Part shown: positions 46,022-56,757 of the stretch, in pieces | Layout of the letters: each line of letters starts with the position of its first letter | Position numbering within the stretch: position 1 is the stretch's first letter | The notes under the pieces: model-generated | The model's input: only the letters and a program-made list of their open reading frames with translations | Database searches by the model: none | Told to the model about the DNA's origin: nothing | Position numbers and translations under genes: made by a program | Source of the DNA: Cyanophora paradoxa | Taxonomy: Eukaryota; Glaucocystophyceae; Cyanophorales; Cyanophoraceae | Length of the DNA stretch: 64,000 nt | Reading direction: 5' to 3' | Assembly: GCA_004431415.1 (NCBI GenBank) | Contig: QPMI01000563.1 | Span: forward strand, 1-64,000

Positions 46022-49000
46022 CTGACTGGGGGGTGCGCGGCAGCCTCGTGGCGGCGCTGGAGCGGGACGGAGGCGACCCGGAGGGGCCCCCCTCCAGGCC
46101 CCTCGCCCTCTTCCTCGAGGTCCCCGCACCCCTCCTTCCCTCGAGGCACCCACGCCGCGCCCCGCCGAATCCCGTACCCCCAGGACGCCCAGTGGGTCGA
46201 CTCGGCGAGCTGGATCGTGGCGCGCTGCCTGCGCGACCTCTGCCCGCGCCTCCTCGTGCGCCGTACCCCCTCGGGCCGGCCCTGCGGCGCCGCGCGGCTC
46301 GAGCCGGGGGCGGCAGCTGGTGATCACGACGCGGCCGCTGGCGGACCCGCCGCGGGACTTCCTGCTCCTCTCGGGGCAGCTCGTCGACGAGGCCGGCCAG
46401 ATCCTCTCCGACAAGGCGCCCCCGGCCCCCTCCCCTCCCCGCCCCCTTCTTCCTCTGAGGGCGCCCGCGCAGGCGAGGGATTCGCCGCCGGCCTCGCTCC
46501 TCGCGCAGCAGGCGCGCGGGGGCGCCGCGGGCTCCTCCCCCGGGGCGGCGCGCCCCGCCGAGGTCGTCTTCGCGCGGGGCCCGCGAGCCCGACGAGCCCC
46601 ACGAGCCCGCACGAACCGCCCCGGCCGCCCCCGCGCCGCCCGGGGCCGCCCTCGGCGCTGCGGCTGGCGCCCCTGCGGGGCCCCGCGGAGGTCGTCTTCC
46701 TGCGGCTCGGGCCCCTGGCGCGGGAGGCGGCGCTGGCGCTCCTCACGTGAGTGGCGCTGCGCTCAGTGAGCGGAGCGGAGGGGCGAGGGTCTCACTCGGG
46801 AGGGCAGGAACCTCTCGGCGCGCATGGGCGTCGTGTGGCCGGCGGCGGCGGAGGCGGCTGTGCTGGAGAAGGCCGGCGGCGTGCCCCTCTTCCTCGTCGA
46901 GCTCTGCCGCCAGGTCGCCCCGGCCCCGGGGGCGCGGCCGCCCCGCTGACTCCGCCCGCCCGCAGCTGCGGCAGACGGGCCCCGAGACCGTGATGGCCCT
47001 CCTCAGGTCCGGCAGCTTCGCCGTCCCCGACACGGTCCGCCCGCCCGCCCGCCCCGCCCCGCCCCGCCCCGCAATCGAGGCAGGCCCGCCTCACGCCGCC
47101 CCGCGGCAACCGCAGATCCAGCAGATCATCCTGTCGCGGGCGGACCGGCTCTCGGCGGCGGCGCAGGCCGTCCTCAAGCTCGCCGCCGTCGTCGGCTCCG
47201 ACTTCTCCTGCGAGGCGAGGCCGCCCGCGCCCCGCCCCGCCCCGCCCCGCCCCGCCCCGCGCCGCTGATCCGGCGGCAGGCGGTGTGCGCGATCGACCCG
47301 ACGGGGGAGGGCGGGATGGGCCCCGCGAACGTCTGGCAGGCCGTCCTCGAGCTCCGCATGGCCGGCCTCGTCGCCGTCCGCCCCCGCCCCCGCCCCGCCC
47401 CCGCCGCCCCCGCGGCCCCTCACGCGGGGGGGCGCAGGAGCGGGACGCGGAGCCGCGGATCGACGCCTTTGGGTGGGGCGGGCCGGGGCCCAACCGCCCC
47501 TTCAACTTCCTCCACAACCTCATGCGGGTGCCCCGCCGCCCTCCACAGCCGCCTCCAGCCGTTCCCCTGGAGGCGCGCGCTGAGGGCGGGGCGGGCAGGA
47601 CACGATCTACGGGGCGATCCCCGGGGCGAACCGGCGGGAGATCCACGGGCGGCTGGCGCGCTGGCTCGAGGCGCGCAGCAAGGAGCGGCGAGACCCCCTC
47701 GACCCCGCCGTCCTCGCGTGCGCCCGCCCCGCTGCCCCCTCGCCGCTCCCGCCACGCGGGGCCGAGCGAGGGGCGGGGCCAGGCTGCACTGGCGGGCGGC
47801 GGACCAGACGGCCCGGGGCCTCGCCTACCTCGACCGCGCCGCCCGCCAGGTCCCCCCGCCCCGCCGCACAGCGCAGCGCATCGCCTCGCCGGCGCGAGGC
47901 TCGGCGGCAGGCGCTGCGGGCGAACGCGTTCGTGGAGGCGCGGCGCATGTTCGCCGACCTCTGCGTCTCCATCGACGAGGCCCGCCCCGCCCCCCGCCCC
48001 GCGACGGCCCTACGCTCACCCGGCGCGCCCCGCAGGCTGGGCTCGCCGGCCCGCGGTGACGCCCTCCCTAAGAGCCTCCGCGCCACCGCCCCCGCCGGCC
48101 AGGCGCGGCCCCTCCCCCTCGCCGCCCCTCCTCGCGCCCTCGCCCCCGCTCACCGGGCGCGGCGAGCAGGCGGCGCGGCGCGCCTCCGTCGCAGCCAGCG
48201 GGCCCAGCGCCGTCCGCCCCGCCCCGCCCCGCCCCGCCCCGCCTCCCCTCAGCGGCGCCGGCGGCTCACCTGGGGCGCGCAGCCGGCGTACTACACGGAG
48301 GCGGACGAGGACGAGTGGGCGCGCTGGGCGATGATCCGCGCCTCTGCCCTCCGGTGCCCCCGCCGCGGAGCCCGACGCCTCGGCCCCGCCCCGCGCCGCC
48401 GGGGGCGCGCGTGACGCCGGCGTGTCGCGCAGGAGCTGGGCGATGATCGAGTACCGGATGGGGCGCCTCACCCTCTCCGCCGACCTCGCGGTGCGGGGCG
48501 CCCCTCGCGAGGGGCGCGGACCGCGGGGGCCCGACCCCCTGGGGCGCAGCTGAACTGCCTGGAGAGCCTCGGGGAGCGGCTGCCGCGGGACGCCTCCCTC
48601 CTCCGCAACCTGGGCACCCTCGGGCGCCTCGCCCGCCTGGCCCTCCGCCAGCTCGGCGCCCCCGTGCCCCGCCGCGGCGTCCCCCGCTGGCTCCTCCTCG
48701 TGCGCCCCCCCGCCCCCAGGGCCCCGGGCGCGCCCCTCCCGAGCCCCCGCCGGCAGCCCGAGTCCCAGGAGGCGCGCACGGCCATCCTCGACTGCCTCGT
48801 CATCGTCGTCTGGTGCCGCCCCCGCCTGCTCCGGCGCCGGCCTCGCCCCGCGCTGAAGCGCGGGGCGGCAGGGTCGGGGTGAAGGGGGCGCTGCGGGGCG
48901 CGGGGGCGGCGTACGGGACGGTCCTCGCCGGCCTCGTGCGCGCCATGGAGCTCTCCTCCGCCACCCCCTTCGAGGTGCTTTTGCTTCGCGCCCCCTCGCG

Positions 49001-51173
49001 GCCCACGCGGGATGCCCCCGGCGCGGGGCCGGCGTGACGGGCCCCGGCGCCGCAGCTGCTCGCGCTCCCGGACGTGCGCGTCCGCAGCAACTACTGCTCC
49101 GCCCTCGAAAGTGCGCTCCCCCTCGCCCCGCCTCGCCCCGCCCGCCCTACCTCACCACCCCCCCCCGCACAGTGCTCGGCATGCGGAGCCTCGCCAAGTC
49201 CGTGGAGCGCCAGGTACCCCCCTGCAGTCCTCCCTCGCCCGTCCCTTCTCACGCCTTCGAGCAGGTGGAGGAGCTGGCGGATCAGCTGGACGACGACGCG
49301 GTGTGCCCTTTCCTTTCCTTTCATTGCCTTTCCTTTCCTTTCCTTTCCTTTTTCTTTCTTTTCTAAGAGGCGGGGGCAGGTGCGGATGGTGGTCACGGGG
49401 AACGCGGCGCTGCGGCTGTGCACGGCGGGGCGCTTCAAGGACGGCCTCCAGCAGCTCCGCGCCTGGCGCGCCCCGCCCCCGCCCCCGCCCCCGCGCGCCC
49501 GAGCGGGGGGCGGATGGGGCGCTGAGGCTCGGGGCAGCATCGGGTACGGGGGCGACCAGCTGGCGTCGGACCCGCAGGTCTTCCTCGCCATCGGCCTCGC
49601 CCTCGCCGTGCGCTCCCTCCGCAGCAGGCCGCCCCGGGCCCGCGCCGCCGGCCTGAGGCGCGGCCCCGGGGCAGGGGACCTGGCGGGGGCGGCGGTGGCC
49701 TGCGAGGACGCCCTCGCCGGCTTCTCCCGCTTCGGCATGGAGGAGATGAGGCCCGCCCGCACCCCGCCGGCGCCCCCCGCCGGCGCCGCCTGAGGGCGGG
49801 CGGGGGCAGCATGGTGCTGGTCTCGGTGGTGGACGGCTGGTGCTCCCTCCTCGCCCGCCACGACGACCATGTGCGCGAACCGCCCCGCCGAGGGGCCCCC
49901 CGCCCCACTCCTGAGCCCCGGCCCCGGCCCGGCGCCCGCAGGCGGCGCTGCTGGTGCGGCGGGCGGAGCAGAGCGCGGCGGGCGGCAGCGAGAGCCTGCG
50001 CGCCGCCGGCTGGTACCTCGAGACGATCCGCTGCATCGGTGCGGCGGCGCCGGCGCGGGTGGCGCGCCTGAGGCGAGGAGCTGACGCGGGGGGCGGCAGG
50101 GGCGGTGCTGGCGCTGCGGCGGGGGACCTCGAGGGCGCCCGCGAGGCCGTCGCCCGCGCCGCCGCCTTCTGGCGCGCCCAGGCCAAGACCGTCATCTGGA
50201 CCTCCCTCCGTGCGCCCCGCCCCGCCCCGCCCCGAGAAGAACGCGAGGGGGAGAGAGGAGGCGGGGGAGAAGGGCCTGTGCTCGAACGGGGCGCACGCCC
50301 TGGCGCGCTGCTGAGGGTGCGGGGCAGCGGCGATCGCGGTCGTCCTCGACTTCGCCCTCTGGTCCTCCTCCCGCACCCGCGAGCGCCTCGAGGCAGCCGG
50401 CGGCGCCCTCCCGCCCCGCCCCGCCTTGGCTGGCGCCGCCTCCTCCCCTCCGCCCTCTGCGGCAGGCGCCCGCGGCCCGGCGAGCGGGGCGGGCCGGCGA
50501 AGGCCGCGGGGCCCCGGCCGGAGTCCTCCGCCACTCAGTCTGGCGAGGCGGCGAGCCGGCGGCAGAGCGCGGCGGCCTCCTCATCGGGGGCCCCGCGGCG
50601 CCCCAGCGTGCTGAACCCGGGGAACGTGCCGGTGTCGGTGCCGGGGACGGCGGCGGCGACGCGGCGGCCCTCGGCGGCCGTGCACCCCTACGTCGAGGCC
50701 CTCCCCGTCGAGGACGAGGGCGAGGAGGGCGGGCGGGAGGGCCCCTCCCCGGTGCCCGCCACGCCTCTCCCCCCCCCCCCCCTCTGAAGGCTGCGCAGGA
50801 GGTGCGGGAGGCGGCGGAGCGGGCGGAGGCGTTCGCGGGGGAGGTGCTGGAGCTCCTCGAGGCGACCGCGCGGCGCCGCCTCCCCGCCCTCCGCCCCTTC
50901 TGCGACCTTGCCCGCGCCCAGCGCCCCGGCACGCCCCCCGAGCGCCGCCTCGCGCTGCTGCGGGCGGCGCTGGCCGGCTTCGGGGAGAGCGCGCTGCAGC
51001 CCTTGGAGGCGCTCGCGTACCTGCACCTCGCGCAGGCCCTCCAGCCGGGGGACCCCGCCGGCGCCGCCGAGGCCCTCGACGCCGCCGCCCGCATCGCCTC
51101 CGACACCGGCCTCCGCATCCCCGCCTCCGACGCGCCCCTCCGCCCCGCAGGCTACATCTCCCTCTTCGTCTAG
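41872..51173 (+). CDS. soluble adenylyl cyclase (ADCY10)-like protein: two cyclase homology domains, STAND/AAA ATPase, helical C-terminus
   Basis: Starts MSGVRSASFASAP. Upstream of cyclase domain 1 is YVPYRTLASALPQLAELREG, the usual sAC lead-in. C1 has both metal-binding Asp motifs, each rebuilt across an intron: LLVDVAGFSSLARSF and SILQYLGDAVVAFIPV. C2 reads SVNKVMIDEK, GASAIIGFGLPG, FACGVVVGGRTFCGSLGAP, EHALIGDCVILAARLM and VKGFSDPVPVFRP. The Lys and Arg positions are kept, but the transition-state Asn of VNLAAR is Ile. An ATPase module follows: SLGREGELARATGAVEALVA, Walker A GDAGYGKTRLVEEL, Walker B ALFLEDAQWVDSASW, LVITTRPLAD and ILSRADRLSAAAQAVLKLAA. The remaining 1,000 or so residues are helical, TPR-like, as in ADCY10. 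The expected product is cAMP from ATP, bicarbonate/Ca-regulated in animals; activity here is uncertain because of C2. Over 50 short introns, including GC-AG introns at 44016-44080 and 44136-44201. Ends YISLFV at 51173. Confidence 0.88.
45981..46019. repeat. 39-base poly-C tract in an intron
   Basis: An uninterrupted run of 39 C, immediately after GTG of an intron donor in the cyclase-like gene. Shorter runs occupy the same position in other introns of the window (for example 18476-18507, 13880-13901 as G on + strand, about 44156-44179, 62540-62559). Confidence 0.9.
49308..49366 (+). repeat. TTTCC-type pyrimidine repeat within an intron
   Basis: About a dozen CTTTCCTTT units make up nearly the whole intron before TCTAAG. 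It is the only T-rich polypyrimidine intron noticed among the C-rich introns of this gene. Confidence 0.7.
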
Positions 51174-52046
51174 CCCGCCCGCCCCCGCCTCTCTCCCTCC
51201 TCTCCGTCTCTAATGCCTCTTCGCCTTTGATCTTCGATCGCTGCCCCGCTGAAGCTTCCCGGCTTTTCTCATGCGCTCTATGTATTCTGTATGTATTCTG
51301 TATGTATCCTGTAAGCTAGACTAGATCAGTATCGACATCATCCATATGTACGTGTACACGCAGGTGACAGTGTGTGGATCTGAGGTTGCATTTGATCGTG
51401 ACACGTGATGTTCGCTAGCAGTGGGGCCGCGCGCAATCGCCCAACTGAGCGAACTCGATCTTTTCGATCATCATGATCAGGCGCTTAGATCGAAGCTTGC
51501 TTTTAATTGCCAAGTTGAGCTAGGAGCAATGCGATCGTTTCAAGTTTCAATCAAGCACGACCAAAACACGCACGCAAATCACCTATATACGCACGCGTGC
51601 AACTGCAGCGCCGGCGCGCGCGGCTCTCATGATCATGAGCTGGACGACCCGATCAAATTTGCCTTTATCGCGTACCCTTGCGCTAGCAAAAAAAGAGAAC
51701 CCGTAGGCCACTGAGGCCAGCGCCGCCCAGCGGCCAGCGAGGAGATCAGCGATGCCGCCAATAGAGTTATGGGGAGGAGGGGAAGCGGCCGTGCTTGCCC
51801 CTAGACCATGTGACCCAGCCGGCGCCATCCAACACCACGAGGCGGTCGCCGCCGGCGCCGAGATCAAGCCGGCACAGTGCTTCCTGAACATTCTATGGAT
51901 TGTGCGCACTCCCCCGTCGCCAGTCGTCTCACGCCAGCCCAGTTGGGCAACGGGCGCTTCGCTAGAGCCGCCTCACCCCCGCGCGCCATTCCAAGCCGCG
52001 CCTCCGGGCTGATTCACTTTTTCAGCACGATCCGGCGTCAACAAAT
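51174..52046. other. intergenic DNA, no gene seen
   Basis: Holds the 3' flank of the cyclase-like gene, with TGTATTCTGTATGTATTCTG tandem words at 51280-51312, then mixed sequence with GATCATCATGATC palindromes (51465-51480). Open frames at 51421-51714 and 51752-52012 lack host codon bias. Confidence 0.5.
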
Positions 52047-53207
52047 ATGGCCTTCTGCGAGGCCGCCCGCACTCTTTCTCGGCGGGGGTGGGGTCTGGAC
52101 ATGGCGCCCAGCCCCTCGGCCGCCCTCTCCAGGTTGCTGAGCAGTAGCACTCCCTATGGCGCATGCGTGGTGGACTGGTGCGACAGCGACGACGCCGAGT
52201 CCCGCCGGATCGCTGTTATACAAGAACTGTCATCCCGCTTGGGCGTTGTGGTCTTTAAGCCCAGCGAGCACTACCCAACTAAAGCAGAGCGTGAAGAGTT
52301 CGCTACGCTGCGTGAAACGTGCCTCCGGTGCGCATCGCGTCCCTGGATCCCTTCGCCGCATCTGACCGGCATGTCAGCGCCGGCGCCTCGGAAGTCGTGC
52401 AGGACGAGGCCTCGCTCGACACGGCTCTCGGCCAAGCAGCAAACGTCCCCAGCTTCATCCTGTACGGTGCGCCGTCCGCCCGGCTCGCTCGCCGGCGCTG
52501 ACCGGTCTTCCTGCAGCGATGCCGTGCGGGCCACTCTCGGAGCAGCTCCAGGCATTTCAGGACGAAGTTCTCGAAACCTTTGGGCGGAACCGGCAGCACG
52601 AGTACTGGCCGTGCGCCCCGCCGCCCATGCTCGCTTGCCTGTCTTTCCCTGACCGCGCGCAGGCACTGCACGCTCACCGGCTTCTTCCGCACCGCCCGCC
52701 CCGGCGCGCTCCGGCCCCTTCTCGTCGAGTCCTTCCTCCGCACGGTGCGGCTGGGCGGCAGCGGCCCTTCTTCTTCCTTGCTTTCCGCGCCGGGCAAACC
52801 GGGGGCGGCGCAGGTCGAGGCGAACCCGAACCTGAGGCGGCCGGAGCTGCTCTTCAAGGTCAGGGAGAACAACGGTGCGGCCTGCAGCTCCCCTCGCCCC
52901 CCCGCTCGCCCCGCGGCGCTCACGCGGGTCGCGCGCAGTGCGGATGGACCTGGCGCAGACGGAGGACCTGGAGCGGTTCGCGGGGGACTTCCGGGAGCGG
53001 GTGCGGGGGCACGCGGCGGGGGTGCGCGTCAAGGGCGGCCTCCACGTGAGCATGGCGCACGGCTTCGACCCGCGCCACCAGGCCGCCATCGAGGCCCTCG
53101 CCCGCGAGCGCGTCGACCCCGCCGCCGAGGTCCGCTGGGAGCTCCGCCTCTACGAGCGCCTCGGTCGCGACGGCTGGACCGTCCTCGCTGCCACCGACCT
53201 CGCCTGA
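52047..53207 (+). CDS. 2H phosphoesterase superfamily (LigT-like) protein
   Basis: Starts MAFCEAARTLSRRGWG (an alternative in-frame start is the Met at 52101, MAPSPSAALSRLL). Exons spliced by GTGCG introns give YGACVVDWCDSDDAESRR, LSRLLSSSTPYG, LDTALGQAANVPSFILY and LSEQLQAFQDEVLETFGRN. The two catalytic signatures of the 2H fold are present: HCTLTGFFR, rebuilt across an intron (YWP|HCTLTGFF), and HVSMAHGF about 130 residues later. The end is ELRLYERLGRDGWTVLAATD, a typical last strand. Family members act on 2',3'-cyclic phosphates or 2'-5' linkages, or as phosphoesterases in tRNA and nucleotide metabolism; the substrate here cannot be read. About 290 residues, with an N-terminal region of some 120 residues before the first His motif that I do not recognise. 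Confidence 0.72.
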
Positions 53208-53574
53208 GCCGCCGGCCCGCATGCACAGTCCGGCCCCCCTCCGCACTCCGACGCCCGGCGCGCCCTGTACAGACCAGACCTCGGCGCGCCCCCTCGGGCC
53301 TGTTGTACCATTACACCCTCGCTTCCTGTCGCTTCGGACACTGTAGATCGCTTCTTTTTTTCTTCTGCTTGTGATAGGGTATAATCGTTTTCCTGCGAGC
53401 TTTGTGCTCCTTTCGATCCGTTCAAGCGGGCTGCGCCCGTTCATACTGTATAGCGCTGCAATTGCGTTGCCCATTGCTGGTAGCCTTGTCACCCCGTGTA
53501 ACATTACGTTTAATGATTGTTTGTACTACGGTAGCTCGCTACATGCATGTTTCTTTCTGCGCATCTATTCAAAT
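53208..53574. other. spacer between convergent genes
   Basis: 3' flanks of the phosphoesterase and methyltransferase genes. T-rich, low GC compared with the neighbouring genes; no feature recognised. Confidence 0.5.
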
Positions 53575-55585
53575 CTACACCCAAAACATCCAAAAGAAAG
53601 TCAGTCGTGCACAAGTCCTATCCTGCGGCGACGGGTGGAGCCCCCGGGGGGCGCCAGATGACTCTGTGCGGCCGCGCGCGAGGAGATCATCGGAAGGGCG
53701 TACGCCGCTCGCCGACAAACAGCCGCACCTGTTCCGGCCCTGGAAAGGGAGAAACGTTTCTTGCGCGGACGGCCCCGCCAGCGCCCTGCGCCGAGCGGGG
53801 AGTGAGGCGCGCGGGTACACGATGCGGAGGTGAAAGAGGGCCGCGGCGCACTTGAGGTACTCGACTAGATGGGGGTACGTGATCACGGGCTCGCCCCCGG
53901 GCCGCCGCCGCTCGGTGAAGAGGGAGGGGAAGACGCAGCAGGGCACCACGGCGAAGGGGACGCTGGGGGGCGTGGGCGGAGGCGGGGTGCGGGAGGGAGG
54001 GCCGAGGGGGGCGCGCGGACCCCAGGCGGAGGGCGACCTTCACGATCGGGTCGGTGGCCTGGTCGGGGTGCAGCCCGACGACCTGCGGGGGGCCCGCCGC
54101 CGGCGCCGGTGAGGGGCCACGGGTGACGCGGGCTGGTCGCGGGCGCGCGCGCGCACGGCGGAGCAGGAGCGGAGAAGGGCGGCGGCCTCGCCCTCCGCCC
54201 CCGCCTCCACCAGCGCCTCCGAGAACTCCCGCTCGATGCGCCGGAAGCGCCGCCGCGCGCCCGCTCCGCATCCCCCGCCCGGCGCCGCCTCCGACGGCAA
54301 GGCGGGCGGGGCGGGGCCAGGGCCCCGGCCGCCGCCACCGCCGAGCTTCTTGAGGGCGCGCGCGAGCGTCACCAGCGTCCCGCCGTCCTCCCGCCTCGGG
54401 TCGACCACCGTGCAGCGCACCCCGTGCACCTGCGCGCGCGACCGGCGCCGCTCGGATCAGAGGGCCGCGGCTCCAACGGACCCCGGGCCGGGCTACCTCG
54501 GAGAGGATGTGGGAGAGGAGCCCCTGGCCCCCTGTGCGGCGTCAGCGGGGCGGGGCGCGGGGAAGGGGAGCGGGGGCGAGCGGGCGCCTGCGACCTCGAC
54601 CACGCCCGAGCCCGACGAGAGGAGCTCCGCCCCGAAGGTCTCCACGAGCCTGCGCGCCCCCGGATCAATCAGAAGGCGGCCTGGAGACGAAAGCGACGCG
54701 AATGGGAGGGGCGCGCCAGGCGGCGAAGATGGCGGCGCGGTGGGACTTGCTGCTCTTGCTGTCGCCCTCGTGCGGGTCCTCCGGCTCCCGCGCCGCCTCC
54801 CGCTCCCGCGCCGCGCGCCCCCGGAACCGCATCACCGACTCCCGCTCCTCCTCCCCCGCGAACACGTGCCGGTACCTGCCCCCGCACCAGATCGAATTCA
54901 AGGAAGCGAGCGCGCGGGGCGGGGCGGTGGGGCGGACCCGCAGCCCTCCTTGGAGCACGCTAGGCCGCGGCGGAATGCCCTGCAGAGCGGCACCGCGGTC
55001 TGCCGGGCATGATCGCTGGCACCGGCGCCGGCGCCGGCGCCCTCGGTCAAGACCGCAGCCGCCGGCTCCGCCTCCGGCTCCTCCTGCAGCTCGGGGGGCA
55101 GCGGAGGGTACCTCCGAGGGCCCGCAAACGCGACCTTCATCGCATCGCCGGCCACAAGGCTGCTCCGCGCGATCAGATTGATGGCGCTGGGCACGAAGTT
55201 CAGCTCCTGCGCACGCGCGGTGTCAATGCGGCCGCGGCGAGAGAAAGTGGGGTCACGCGCAAGCGCTGCGTACGGCGCCGCGCTGGCCCCGGTAGACGAC
55301 GATGTCGCCCCGCATCTGCACCTCGTCCCCCGGCTGCAGCTTCGAGCCCTGCGCTGGCTGCTGCAGGAGATGGTCTTCGCGGCCGTCTTCGATGACAACC
55401 TTCCAACGCAGCCCGTCGGCTTCACCGTCCTCAGCCGGGAGGAGCACCTCCAGGATCAAAACCTTGCTACCGATCTTCGCCCGCCGCACGAGCGTTCCCC
55501 GGATTTCTTGATCGGCTTGGTACAGGGTCAGCGCTCCCCTCGCTCCCACTGCCTGGCGCGGCTCTCCGCCAGCTGCGGCCTCCAT
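53575..55585 (-). CDS. OB-like domain + CCCH zinc finger + SAM-dependent methyltransferase-like protein
   Basis: Starts MEAAAGGEPRQAVG at 55585. The first domain has an OB-like strand pattern (RGTLVRRAKIGSKVLILEVL, then LQPGDEVQMRGDIVVYRG). After a linker with PRRYPPLPPEL comes a C-x8-C-x4-C-x3-H finger, CRAFRRGLACSKEGCGYRHVF split by an intron after the third Cys. A basic helix leads to IFAAWLVETFG and SGSGVVEVAGGQGLL, the glycine-rich SAM-binding loop, then GVRCTVVDPR. Later exons give VVGLHPDQATDPIVKVALRL and VPFAVVPCCVFPSLF, and TYPHLVEYLKCAA. The fold resembles Methyltransf_32-type enzymes; substrate probably RNA given the OB and CCCH modules (inference). The intron before LVETFG is GC-AG. 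The C-terminal end is uncertain: the frame containing FLPFQGRNRCG runs to 53575. Divergent with DUF2237, 211 bp apart. Confidence 0.65.
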
Positions 55586-55796
55586 TTGTTAACTGAGCTC
55601 CGTACACGTACGAAATGCTCCAGATCGACTTCCGCCGGGGCCCAGCATGCACAGCGACCTTAGCTACGACTCATGCAGCAGATCCATATGGCTAGATCTG
55701 CGTACGCGCACGTCGAACAGGCTGAACGGGCGAGCGACGGTACCCGGGACGTCGACTGAGGCGCTCCGCCGCGCTCGAGCTCAGCGGCTCACTGGC

Positions 55797-56679
55797 ATGC
55801 GGATTAGCCTCCTTGCGTTCGTCGTCGTGCTTTCATTGATGGCGGTGCGATTTAGACCGCGTGCTGGATTGCTGGCGCTCTGACCGGCCGGCCCGGCAGC
55901 TCACCTCGGCGGCGGGAGAGAAGAACGTGCTTGGCAGCGAGCTGCAAGTCTGCAGTACGCAGCCTTTGACTGGCTACTTCCGGTTAGCCAGCGAGCGCGT
56001 GCACGTGCTTGCACGTGCACGTGGCTCAAGTGTTGGCGCCGGCGCCTCGCGCAGCGATGGATACTGCCTGACCGGGCCTTCGGATACGGGGAGGCATGTC
56101 GTCTGCGCGCGCGTCACGGACGGTGCGCTGGCTTTATCGGCGGCTGATCGGACCGCGGCCGCGCCGGATCGAGGGGATTGAGTGCTGCCGCTCCGCCCGG
56201 CCTGCAGAGTTCCTTAGCTACACGCGGGCCCAGGGCAACGATCTTTCGACGCCGTCGCCCGCTTACAACTTTCCTGGGCTGCGGGACGGCGACCAGTGGT
56301 GCCTCTGCGCCAGCAGGGTGCGCCGCGTTGGCCTCGGATCCGGATCCCGGACCCGGCCCCTGCATCTGCGAGCGGGCGCGGGGCTCGGCGGCGATACCGG
56401 CCCCCTGCGGCGGCTGAGCAGCGGCGGGCGCAGTGGGCTGAGGCGAAGGCGGCGGGCGTGGCGCCGCCGGTGGACCTGGGGGCGACCCACGAGGCGGCGC
56501 TCAAGTACGTGCAGCGGGAGGCCCTGGAGTCGGCGCGGCTCCTCCCCCCCGAGGAGGGCGCGGGGGCCGGCGAGGGCGACGCCGCCTCGTTCGACGAGGA
56601 CAGCTCCGACGAGGCCGCCATCGACGGCGGCGAGCTCGCCTCCTTCGCCTTCGACGACACAGATTTCTACTTCGCTTAG
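55797..56679 (+). CDS. DUF2237 family protein with N-terminal signal peptide
   Basis: Five exons (55797-55844, 55900-55982, 56055-56122, 56208-56317, 56434-56679) join to 184 residues without a frame break. The first exon and start of the second encode MRISLLAFVVVLSLMA|LTSA, a good signal peptide or anchor. The DUF2237 core follows: KNVLGSELQVCSTQPLTGYF, RDGYCLTGPSDTGRHVVCAR, LSYTRAQGNDLSTPSPAYNF, PGLRDGDQWCLCASRW and PPVDLGATHEAALKYVQREA. This is close to bacterial and algal DUF2237 proteins along the whole core, including the conserved Cys residues. The biochemical role of the family is not established. The C-terminal 35 residues form an acidic Ser/Asp-rich tail not typical of bacterial members. 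The signal suggests ER/secretory or plastid-directed location. Confidence 0.88.
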
Positions 56680-56757
56680 GAAACTCTGAATTCTCGTGCG
56701 GCTTTAACTAAATTCTATGAAACTTCTAGGCCAGTGTACATTGAAATAGAGCAGCAG

